From Chloroflexia bacterium (GTDB lineage Bacteria > Chloroflexota > Chloroflexia > Thermomicrobiales > JALYUS01), in assembly GCA_025928215.1 (NCBI GenBank), contig JAICJW010000066.1, positions 1 to 13,937 on the forward strand: a stretch of DNA of 13,937 nucleotides. Reading direction: 5' to 3'. Each line of letters begins with the position of its first letter. Position 1 is the first letter of the stretch. The notes beneath the pieces were generated by a model. It worked only from the letters and a program-made list of their open reading frames with translations. It had not been told where the DNA came from and made no database searches. Shown here in pieces: positions 6,792-12,823 of the stretch. The translations under genes and the position numbers were made by a program.

Positions 6792-7364
6792 TTAGGCTGT
6801 ATTCCGCCGTCGGTAGGCGTGATGGGGTCGCGCGCCGACGGTGAAGCGGCCGACGGGGGCAGGCGGCGAGGGAGGCGATTCGGGGTGCGCGGTGGCGCTC
6901 CAGGTGACGCCGCCGCAACTTCCTTTCGGCTGCGCGACCGCCCACGCCCAGCCAAGCGCCGTCTCGACATCCGGCAGGCTGGCGACGCGCCGGGCCGTCT
7001 GCCAGGCCGTCACCTGCCCGGAGAGATCGGTGACGATCAGCGCCATCACCTCCGGCGCGACATCGGTCAGCACGCGGGCGCGCACCGTGCCATCGTCCCG
7101 GAGCACCGGGAAGGGGAGCGCGGGCAGCGTCCCGGTCGCGGCGGAGGCAGGAACGATTGCCACGATCGCGGCATGCAGCCACGCCCATTCCGCCTGTCGC
7201 GCGGCGAACGATTGGAGATATGCGGGAGCATCCGGGTCTCCGGGCGCAAGGAAGATCAGGAGGCCGTACCGCCGCCCGCGCAGCCGCGCCGTGGTGTACG
7301 GTTTACCGCTCCGGTCAGGCAAAACGAAGGGCGGCACAACGGTGATCGGGGGATCGGTGGTCAT
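6792..7364 (-). CDS. Redoxin/peroxiredoxin-fold protein lacking the peroxidatic cysteine
   Basis: A 190-aa protein starting MTTDPPITVVPPFVLPD, with the AhpC/TSA-thioredoxin-fold layout: PPFVLPDRSGKPYTTARLRGRRYGLLIFLAPGD-type first strand and turn (about 11-43), LPFPVLRDDGTVRARVL (83-99), ALIVTDLSGQVTAWQ (108-122). Where a peroxidatic Cys would stand, after FLAPGDPDAPAY (38-49), there is none; the only Cys is C150 in GSCGG. It is therefore unlikely to be a conventional peroxidase and may be structural or regulatory. The ATG overlaps the sixA stop as ATGA, with AAGGAG upstream inside sixA, so translation is probably coupled. The C-terminal tail (about 160-190) is Pro- and Arg-rich and unconserved. 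The remote fold call is moderate. Confidence 0.6.
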   Translation of the reverse strand: MTTDPPITVVPPFVLPDRSGKPYTTARLRGRRYGLLIFLAPGDPDAPAYLQSFAARQAEWAWLHAAIVAIVPASAATGTLPALPFPVLRDDGTVRARVLTDVAPEVMALIVTDLSGQVTAWQTARRVASLPDVETALGWAWAVAQPKGSCGGVTWSATAHPESPPSPPAPVGRFTVGARPHHAYRRRNTA

Positions 7365-7915
7365 GATCGTTTCTCCTTCATCGCGCCGCGATCGCGGGAG
7401 GCGTGCAGCAACGGATAGACGATACGCGGCGTGAGCAGCCATTGAAGCAACGCGCATCCCGGCGCGAGGTGCGACCACTCCTCGATGCCGAGCGCGAGGC
7501 AGGCGAGGGCCGCTGTCGGTAGTCGCACGATCGGTTCCGCGCCTGCGCCGCCCGCGAGCAGGCAGATCAGTTCCTCCAGGCCCGGATTGTGGCCGACGAG
7601 CAGGACGGTCGCTTCCTCGTCGCAATCGCGCAGCAGGTCGAGCAGCGTATCCATGGTCGCGGCGTAGATGCCGGCTTCTTCGATAATCTCGCCGCCATAT
7701 CCCATCGCCGCCGCGACGAGCCGGGTGGTCTCGCGCGCCCGCACGGCGGTCGAGGTGAGGATGCCATCCGGGATCGCATCGAGCGCGGCGAGGGCGATGC
7801 CCATCCGCGGCGCGTCCGCCTCCCCGCGCGGGGCGAGTGGGCGGTCGTGGTCACGCATCGCCGGATCGCTCCGGTCGGATTTGGCGTGCCGCAGCACGAG
7901 CAACGTCTTCGTCAT
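7361..7915 (-). CDS. sixA: Phosphohistidine phosphatase SixA (histidine phosphatase superfamily)
   Basis: A 184-aa protein of the size usual for SixA. The catalytic motif LRHAKSD gives R9-H10 (RHA in place of RHG, common in SixA), followed by RPLAPRG (25-31), STAVRARET (55-63) with catalytic arginines R59/R61, and the second histidine H109 in VGHNPGLEEL. SixA removes phosphate from phosphohistidine on signalling proteins; the substrate here is not shown. AGAGGG lies six bases before the ATG. It overlaps the downstream redoxin gene by four bases and is divergent from the cobalamin-binding gene across a 64-base gap. Confidence 0.85.
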   Translation of the reverse strand: MTKTLLVLRHAKSDRSDPAMRDHDRPLAPRGEADAPRMGIALAALDAIPDGILTSTAVRARETTRLVAAAMGYGGEIIEEAGIYAATMDTLLDLLRDCDEEATVLLVGHNPGLEELICLLAGGAGAEPIVRLPTAALACLALGIEEWSHLAPGCALLQWLLTPRIVYPLLHASRDRGAMKEKRS

Positions 7916-7928
7916 TCCTCACCCTCTA

Positions 7929-7948
7929 TGGTACGATAGTGTTCGTAC
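7929..7948 (+). promoter_or_regulatory. Extended -10 promoter and 18-bp inverted repeat (operator candidate)
   Basis: In the divergent gap between sixA and the cobalamin-binding gene, TGG-TACGAT (7929-7937) forms an extended -10 box; a weak -35 (TCGTCA, 7909-7914) lies 17 bases upstream. GTACGA and TCGTAC (7931-7936 and 7943-7948) form a perfect inverted repeat with six bases between, covering the -10 and the likely start. That placement is typical of a repressor operator. The regulator is unknown; the partial likeness to a LexA box (GTTCG half only) is not enough to call one. Confidence 0.5.
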
Positions 7949-7979
7949 AGCATCGTTGCCTCTTCGCCGGGATCCGCCA

Positions 7980-8921
7980 ATGACCGCTCTCGCCCCACGG
8001 ATTATCTCACTTCTTCCCAGCGCGACGGAGATCATCTGCGCGCTCGGCCTCGGTGACGCACTCGTCGGCATATCGCACGAATGCGACTGGCCGCCCGTTG
8101 TCCGCACGCTACCCGCCCTGACGCGCGCGGCGATCCCACCGGGGCTGCCGAGCGGGGAGACGGATCGCCGCGTGCGGGAGCGATTGGCGCGCGGTGAGGG
8201 GCTGTACGCGCTCAATGCCGCGTTGATGCGCGAACTGCAACCGACGGTGATTGTCACGCAGGCGCTCTGCGAGGTCTGCTCCATCGCCTTGCCGGAGGTG
8301 CTGCGCGCCGCTCGCTCACTGCCGACGCATCCTCTCGTCGTCTCGCTCGAACCGGGCCGCATCGCGGATATCTTCGATGACCTGCACCGTGTGGCGGAGG
8401 CAGCAGGCGTGCCGGAGCGGGCACTCTCCGTCGTTGACGCGTTGCGGAACCGGCTCGACGCGGTGCGGCGGGCGGTGGCGGGGCGAGAGCGTCCGCGCGT
8501 CGCGCTTCTTGAATGGCTCGATCCGCCCTTTGTCGCGGGGCATTGGGCGCCGGAGATGATCGCGGGTGCGGGCGGTACGGACGCGCTCGGTGTCGCCGGC
8601 GAGAAGAGCGCGCATATCCGCTGGGAGCAACTGCGAGCGGCCGCGCCGGCGGTGGTCGTCGTCGCGCCGTGCGGCTACGACATGGCCCGCGCCCGCACCG
8701 ATCTCGCCGCCGCTCCGCTCCCGCCGTGGTGGGGCGATCTGCCCGCCGTCCGGCAGGGGCGGGTCTTCGTGATGGACGGAAACGCGTACATTTCCCGCCC
8801 CGGCCCACGCGTCGTGGACGGCACGGAAATCCTCGCGCGCCTGCTTCACCCGGATGCTTTCGCGGACGGGTGCCAGATTCGTCGCCAGCACGCGGCGGAT
8901 GGCGCGGCGCTCCGACGATGA
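7980..8921 (+). CDS. Cytosolic BtuF-like cobalamin-binding protein
   Basis: A 313-aa protein of the periplasmic-binding-protein fold family that includes BtuF. It starts directly with TALAPRIISLLPSATEIICALGLGDALVG (residues 2-30), the usual first strand and helix, with no signal peptide or lipobox, so it should remain in the cytoplasm. The motifs ISHECDWP (31-38) and TQALCEVC (93-100) place H33, C35, C97 and C100 as possible metal or corrin ligands; these motifs are usual in the signal-less branch annotated as cobalamin-binding protein. Further motifs: SLEPGRIADIFDDLHRVAE and LLEWLDPPFVAGHWAPEM. The ATG at 7980 is chosen because upstream codons are sixA antisense. First gene of a unit with a Nudix hydrolase and a B12 adenosyltransferase, supporting a role in corrinoid handling. 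Confidence 0.75.
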   Translation: MTALAPRIISLLPSATEIICALGLGDALVGISHECDWPPVVRTLPALTRAAIPPGLPSGETDRRVRERLARGEGLYALNAALMRELQPTVIVTQALCEVCSIALPEVLRAARSLPTHPLVVSLEPGRIADIFDDLHRVAEAAGVPERALSVVDALRNRLDAVRRAVAGRERPRVALLEWLDPPFVAGHWAPEMIAGAGGTDALGVAGEKSAHIRWEQLRAAAPAVVVVAPCGYDMARARTDLAAAPLPPWWGDLPAVRQGRVFVMDGNAYISRPGPRVVDGTEILARLLHPDAFADGCQIRRQHAADGAALRR

Positions 8922-9409
8922 TTACCTTCGATGGGGACGGTATCCGCTTCCATTACCGGGTCGCCGGAATTTGCATCCATGAGGGGTACGTGTTGCTGCA
9001 CCGCGCGGATCGGGACGACTACTGGGCGCTGCCCGGCGGTCGCTGCGAACTCGGCGAAGCGTCGGACGCAACGCTACGCCGGGAGATGGAGGAGGAATTG
9101 CATGTCGCGGTCTCGGTGGGGCGGCTGCTCTGGGTCGTGGAAAACTTCTTCACACTCGCGGGTATGCCCTATCACGAACTCGCGCTTCTCTATGCGATTG
9201 ATCTGCCGGTGAATCATGAATTCCTTGACAAAACACACACGCATTACGGCGTCGAAGACCAATCCACTGCGGGCATGCCGTACACATTGATCTACGAATG
9301 GGTTCCCGTCGCGTCATTGCCGGATGTCATCCTCTATCCGTCATTCCTCCGCACCGCATTACACGCGGTGCCGGCGACGACCCAGCATATCGTCCAGCGC
9401 GATCCGTAA
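8918..9409 (+). CDS. Nudix hydrolase
   Basis: A 163-aa protein with a Nudix box at residues 41-63: G-x5-E47-x7-R55-E56-M-x-E59-E60-x-H-V. The metal-binding glutamates are kept, but the usual Gly near the end of the box is His (H62). The start ATGA overlaps the stop of the cobalamin-binding gene by four bases, indicating coupled translation. Nudix enzymes hydrolyse nucleoside diphosphates linked to another group; the substrate cannot be read from sequence. The position between two B12 genes might suggest nucleotide or corrinoid-related housekeeping, but this is inference. Confidence 0.85.
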   Translation: MITFDGDGIRFHYRVAGICIHEGYVLLHRADRDDYWALPGGRCELGEASDATLRREMEEELHVAVSVGRLLWVVENFFTLAGMPYHELALLYAIDLPVNHEFLDKTHTHYGVEDQSTAGMPYTLIYEWVPVASLPDVILYPSFLRTALHAVPATTQHIVQRDP

Positions 9410-9438
9410 CGCGCGACACGATGAAAGGAACGCCTGAT

Positions 9439-10017
9439 ATGCAAAAGATGTACACCGGGCGCGGCGACGATGGCTACACGAGCTTGATCGGCGGCGCGCG
9501 AGTGGCGAAGTACGATCCGCGCCCGGAGGCGTATGGCACGCTCGACGAGGCGTCCGCCGCCCTCGGCCTCGCCCGTGCCACCGCGACGCTGCCGGAGGTG
9601 CGCGACGCGATCCTCGACATGCAGCGTGCGCTTTATCGCCTGATGGCCGAGTTGGCAACCGTCGAGGGTAAGACGAGCGCCTACGAAATGACCGAGGCGG
9701 ATGTCGCGCGGGTCGAGGAACTGACGGACCGCTTCACCGCACGTGTACCCGTGCAGCGGGAGTTCGTCGTGCCGGGAGATACCGTCGCGGGGGCCGCGCT
9801 CGATGTCGCGCGGACGGTCGTGCGGCGTGGCGAGCGGCTGGCAACCCGCCTCGTCCATGAGGGGCACAACGCGAATCCGCACGTCCTCCGCTTTCTCAAC
9901 CGTCTCTCCTCCCTCCTCTTCATCCTTGGCCGCTACGAGGACACACAGCAAACCGGCCATACCTCAACGGCGGCAAAAGAGCGCGCGGTAAGCAATAGGC
10001 AGCAGGCAGACGAGTAG
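9439..10017 (+). CDS. pduO: PduO-type cob(I)alamin adenosyltransferase
   Basis: A 192-aa enzyme that transfers the adenosyl group of ATP to cob(I)alamin to give coenzyme B12. Family motifs: the ATP-binding N-terminus TGRGDDGYTSLIGGARVAKYD (6-26), EAYGTLDEASAALGLAR (30-46), and ARTVVRRGER (124-133) containing the arginine pair needed in this family. The start at 9439 follows AAAGGA at workable spacing; an in-frame ATG at 9421 would add six residues and overlap that site. It lies 29 bases after the Nudix stop, so is probably in the same transcript as the cobalamin-binding protein. The last ~25 residues are Thr/Gln-rich and unconserved. Confidence 0.9.
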   Translation: MQKMYTGRGDDGYTSLIGGARVAKYDPRPEAYGTLDEASAALGLARATATLPEVRDAILDMQRALYRLMAELATVEGKTSAYEMTEADVARVEELTDRFTARVPVQREFVVPGDTVAGAALDVARTVVRRGERLATRLVHEGHNANPHVLRFLNRLSSLLFILGRYEDTQQTGHTSTAAKERAVSNRQQADE

Positions 10018-10038
10018 GAGTGTCCGGCACCGTGTATC

Positions 10039-10052
10039 CGCACGTATGTTCG
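10039..10052 (+). promoter_or_regulatory. LexA-like SOS box upstream of ruvB
   Basis: CGCACGTATGTTCG matches the CGAAC-N4-GTTCG operator recognised by Gram-positive/actinobacterial-type LexA at nine of ten informative bases. It stands upstream of ruvB, a classic SOS gene, and overlaps the likely -35 box of its promoter. Confidence 0.6.
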
Positions 10053-10078
10053 CAATTCCGCCTCAGTTCTGCTAGACT
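10049..10078 (+). promoter_or_regulatory. Putative ruvB promoter
   Basis: TTCGCA (10049-10054), an 18-base spacer and TAGACT (10073-10078); each box matches consensus at four positions. The LexA-like box covers the -35, the arrangement expected for repression. The transcript would begin near 10085 and carry a ~75-nt leader. Confidence 0.4.
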
Positions 10079-10125
10079 AGAAGCCAATGCTGAAGCGACG
10101 CGCTCCCTTTCGCACTCAGCACGTA

Positions 10126-10145
10126 GTACTCGGTACTCGGTACTT
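10126..10145 (+). repeat. GTACTCG short tandem repeat in the ruvB leader
   Basis: GTACTCG occurs twice in tandem and is followed by GTACTT. GTAC-rich tandem runs like this occur as dispersed intergenic elements in several GC-rich phyla. It ends six bases before the ruvB Shine-Dalgarno sequence. Confidence 0.6.
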
Positions 10146-10161
10146 CAGAGGAGTGACAGCC

Positions 10162-11250
10162 ATGGATGAAGAGCGGATCCTTTCCAGCGAGGAGGTCGAG
10201 GAGGACCTCGATCTCGACGCGACGCTGCGGCCCCGGCGGATCGCCGAGTACATCGGGCAGGAGAAGGTGAAGGCGAACCTGCAAATTGCCATTGAGGCAG
10301 CGCGGGCACGCGGCGAGGCGCTCGATCATGTCCTCTTCTATGGCCCTCCCGGTCTCGGCAAGACGACGCTCGCCACCATCGTTGCCGCCGAACTCGGCGT
10401 CGGTATCCGCACGACCTCCGGCCCGGCCATCGAGCGGCCCGGCGACATCGTCTCCATCCTGACGAACCTCAAGCAGGGCGATGTCCTCTTCATTGATGAG
10501 ATTCACCGCCTCGCGCGGCCCATTGAGGAAGTGCTCTACACCGCGATGGAGGATTACGCGGTGGATGTGACGCTCGGCAAGGGGCCGTCCGCCCGGACAA
10601 TGCGCCTCAACCTGCCGCCCTTCACGCTCGTCGGCGCGACGACCCGCCTCGCTCTGCTCACGGCACCGCTCCGCGATCGTTTCGGCGCGATTCACCGCCT
10701 GGAGTTCTACAACGAGACGGCGATGAACCGCATTATTCGGCGCTCCGCGAAGATCCTCGATCTGAAGTTGGAGGCGAACGGCGGCGCGGAGATCGCCCGC
10801 CGCTCCCGCGGGACGCCCCGGATCGCCAATCGCCTCCTCAAGCGTGTGCGCGACTACGCCCAGGTGCGCGCCGACGGCATCGCGACGGCGGAAGTCGCGC
10901 GCGGCGCCCTCGCGATGCTCGATATTGACGACCTCGGACTGGACGACACCGACCGCCGCGTGCTGACGACGATCGTTGAGAAGTTCGATGGCGGCCCGGT
11001 CGGCATCGAGACGATGGCGGCGGCAACGAGCGAGGAGACGGACACGATCATGGACGTCTATGAGCCGTACCTGATCCAACTCGGTTTCCTCCAGCGCACG
11101 CCGCGCGGCCGCATCGCCACCCGCCGCGCCTATCAGCATCTCGGCATCCCGTACCCAGCCCACCTCGCGCAGCAATCCGCCGCCGCGAACACGTGGCAGA
11201 GCGCCCTCCCCGGCCTCGACAGCGAATCCGATCCGGACGCCGAACGCTGA
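10162..11250 (+). CDS. ruvB: Holliday junction branch migration helicase RuvB
   Basis: A 362-aa AAA+ motor that with RuvA drives branch migration of Holliday junctions during recombinational repair. Motifs: LRPRRIAEYIGQ (22-33), Walker A GPPGLGKT (61-68), Walker B LFIDEIHR (109-116), sensor 1 LVGATTR (156-162), arginine finger APLRDRFG (168-175), and the C-terminal winged helix with GGPVG. The ATG at 10162 is chosen over the in-frame 10087 because AGAGGAG precedes it at eight bases and RuvB normally begins with MxxER-I. An N-terminal acidic patch (about 9-19) is unremarkable. ruvA and ruvC are not in the window. queA follows after a small inserted toxin-antitoxin remnant; ruvB-queA adjacency is common in bacteria. 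Confidence 0.97.
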   Translation: MDEERILSSEEVEEDLDLDATLRPRRIAEYIGQEKVKANLQIAIEAARARGEALDHVLFYGPPGLGKTTLATIVAAELGVGIRTTSGPAIERPGDIVSILTNLKQGDVLFIDEIHRLARPIEEVLYTAMEDYAVDVTLGKGPSARTMRLNLPPFTLVGATTRLALLTAPLRDRFGAIHRLEFYNETAMNRIIRRSAKILDLKLEANGGAEIARRSRGTPRIANRLLKRVRDYAQVRADGIATAEVARGALAMLDIDDLGLDDTDRRVLTTIVEKFDGGPVGIETMAAATSEETDTIMDVYEPYLIQLGFLQRTPRGRIATRRAYQHLGIPYPAHLAQQSAAANTWQSALPGLDSESDPDAER

Positions 11251-11269
11251 CCAATGCGGCGGGGTCGCA

Positions 11270-11278
11270 TGGTACACT
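11270..11278 (+). promoter_or_regulatory. Extended -10 promoter of the antitoxin-like gene
   Basis: TGG-TACACT (11270-11278) is an extended -10 element without a clear -35. It lies 25 bases before the ATG at 11303 and resembles the extended -10 upstream of the cobalamin-binding gene. Confidence 0.4.
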
Positions 11279-11302
11279 GGGTTGTGGGAATGGAGGCAAC
11301 CG

Positions 11303-11500
11303 ATGGCAGATGCGAAAGGAATCCCGCGGTCTGAAGGCGAACGCCTTCCTCAGCGTTGGGATGATTTACCGCAATGGCCGGAAGATAATAGGGAAGCGTG
11401 GGAGGGATTCGACGAATTCCTCGATGAATTCCGGCGCGGCGAGCGAGAATTGGAACAACGGAAGCGACGTGAAGCTCCGGAAGTTCCCTCGTGTCCGTGA
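11303..11500 (+). CDS. Small antitoxin-like protein upstream of a truncated PIN gene
   Basis: A 65-aa charged protein starting MADAKGIPRSEGERLP, with a Trp-rich middle (RWDDLPQWPEDNREAW, 18-33) and a helical acidic/basic tail. GGAGG lies six bases before the ATG. I do not recognise the family. Its position is the argument: it overlaps by ten bases the start of a PIN-domain reading frame, as VapB-type antitoxins do. Its intact frame, good ribosome binding site and promoter suggest it is still expressed although the toxin is broken. It could also be a small protein unrelated to toxin control. Confidence 0.6.
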   Translation: MADAKGIPRSEGERLPQRWDDLPQWPEDNREAWEGFDEFLDEFRRGERELEQRKRREAPEVPSCP

Positions 11501-11631
11501 TCGCCGTTGACACGAATATCCCTTCCTATGAACTACGGCATAACATGCGGGCCGCGCTTTATGCGCGCCATTTATGTAATCGGTCGCTGGCAATCTCCTT
11601 TGCGACACTCGCCGAAGCCGAGAATGAATAG
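11491..11631 (+). pseudogene. Truncated VapC-like PIN-domain toxin
   Basis: A 46-codon frame from GTG 11491 reads VSVIAVDTNIPSYEL..RAALYARHLCNRSLAISFATLAEAENE. This is the start of a PIN ribonuclease: the VxDTN motif with the first catalytic Asp (D7), then the LAISFATLAE segment with a second acidic residue (E42). It stops at TAG 11629-11631, about one third of the usual ~130 aa, so the remaining catalytic acids are missing and it cannot be active as such. I see no continuation in another frame; beyond it lies queA. The start overlaps the antitoxin-like gene by ten bases. Confidence 0.7.
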
Positions 11632-12721
11632 AAATCCAATGGAAGCGCCCAATAACGCCCCGCTTCACACGAGCGATTTTTCCTACGATCTGCCCCCGGA
11701 ACTGATTGCGCAGGAGCCGCTGGCGGAGCGGGATGCCTCGCGCCTGCTCGTGCTGGACCGGCAGTCGGGCGCGACAACGCACGACCATTTCCGCAATCTC
11801 GGCGCGTATCTGCGGCCCGGCGATTTGCTCGTCATGAACGATTCGCGCGTCCGGCCCGCGCGGGTCTGGGCAGTGAAGCCGTCCGGTGGTCGGCTCGAAC
11901 TCCTCATCCTGCGGCCCACGGCGGACGGGAATTGGGAAACGCTCGTCAAGCCGGGCCGCCGCGCGCCCGTCGGCACGACGTTCACCCTGACCGACCGCGC
12001 CGGAGCGAGCGGCGGAACAGCGGTGCGGGGCGAAGTGCTGGCGAAAGAGCCGGATGGCGTGACGCGCATCCGTGTGGACGGCCCGCTCGACCCCGCGCTC
12101 GCCCTGCTCGGCGAGATGCCGCTGCCTCCGTATATTCACCGCCGCCTGCCGGATACGGACGCCGACCGCTATCAGACGACCTACGCCGCCGTCACCGGCT
12201 CCGCCGCCGCCCCGACCGCCGGGCTGCACTTCACCCCTGCCTTGCTCGATAGCGTGCGGGCCAATGGTATCCCCACGGCGACGGTGACGCTTCATGTCGG
12301 CCTCGACACTTTCCGCCCCGTTACGGAGGAAGACCCCGCCGCTCACCCGATGCACGCGGAATGGTACACCGCGAGCGCCGAAACCGCCGCGATGATCGTG
12401 GCAACGAAGCGACGGGGAGGCCGCGTCGTCGCGGTCGGCACGACGAGTGTGCGGGTGCTGGAAAGCGTCGCGGCGGCACCGGGTGGCTGGGAGGCGGCAA
12501 GCAAACGCGGCGCGGAGGGGTGGACCCGCCTCTTCATCCGCCCCGGCTATTCCTTCCGCGCGGTGGACGCGCTCATCACGAACTTCCACCTACCCCGCTC
12601 GACCTTGCTCATGCTTGTCAGCGCCTTCGCGGGCCGCGAGCATGTTCTCGCTGCCTACACCGAGGCCGTGCGGGAGCGCTACCGTTTCTTCTCCTTCGGC
12701 GATGCGTGCCTGATACGATAA
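11624..12721 (+). CDS. queA: S-adenosylmethionine:tRNA ribosyltransferase-isomerase QueA
   Basis: QueA converts 7-aminomethyl-7-deazaguanine in tRNA to epoxyqueuosine, using the ribosyl part of S-adenosylmethionine. Motifs: FSYDLPPELIAQEPL near the N-terminus, RDASRLLVLDR, LRPGDLLVMNDSRVRPAR, EMPLPPYIHR, YQTTYAAVTGSAAAPTAGLHFT, LHVGLDTFRPV, HAEWY, GTTSVRVLES, LITNFHLPRSTLLMLVSAF and the C-terminal YRFFSFGDACLI; all family regions are present, so it should be active. The start is uncertain: ATG 11624 (365 aa) lies inside the PIN remnant and ATG 11639 (360 aa) just after it; neither has a strong Shine-Dalgarno sequence, suggesting coupling to translation of the remnant. ruvB lies upstream; tgt is not in the window. 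Confidence 0.95.
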   Translation: MNRNPMEAPNNAPLHTSDFSYDLPPELIAQEPLAERDASRLLVLDRQSGATTHDHFRNLGAYLRPGDLLVMNDSRVRPARVWAVKPSGGRLELLILRPTADGNWETLVKPGRRAPVGTTFTLTDRAGASGGTAVRGEVLAKEPDGVTRIRVDGPLDPALALLGEMPLPPYIHRRLPDTDADRYQTTYAAVTGSAAAPTAGLHFTPALLDSVRANGIPTATVTLHVGLDTFRPVTEEDPAAHPMHAEWYTASAETAAMIVATKRRGGRVVAVGTTSVRVLESVAAAPGGWEAASKRGAEGWTRLFIRPGYSFRAVDALITNFHLPRSTLLMLVSAFAGREHVLAAYTEAVRERYRFFSFGDACLIR

Positions 12722-12731
12722 GGGAATTGAA

Positions 12732-12823
12732 CCACGAAGGCGCGAAGAGCACAAAGAGGGAAAAGAATAGAATCCTTTTTCTCATCCCTCCTTCGTGCTC
12801 TTCGTGCCTTCGTGCCTTCGTGG
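12732..12823. terminator. Long imperfect inverted repeat, likely bidirectional terminator
   Basis: Left arm 12732-12752 (CCACGAAGG followed by CGCGAAGAGCAC) pairs with right arm 12795-12823, which carries an extra eight-base unit (TGCCTTCG twice in tandem) and one G-U pair. Inner GAGGGA/TCCCTC bases extend the stem. It fills the gap between the convergent queA and transglutaminase genes, ending right at the latter's stop. CCACGAAGG-type arms are a widespread intergenic repeat in several phyla. Confidence 0.7.

Noticed and set aside
7931..7948. LexA box at the sixA/cobalamin-binding gap
   Set aside because: Only one half-site (GTTCG) fits; the palindrome axis is GTACGA/TCGTAC, so a different regulator is more likely.
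7916..7979. Cobalamin riboswitch upstream of the B12-related operon
   Set aside because: The 64-base gap is far too short for a cobalamin riboswitch and lacks the B12-box.
10072..11277. 401-codon minus-strand frame opposite ruvB
   Set aside because: Shadow of an unmistakable ruvB gene.
11366..12589. 407-codon minus-strand frame opposite queA and the toxin remnant
   Set aside because: Arg/Gly-rich reverse reading of queA; no ribosome binding site or motif.
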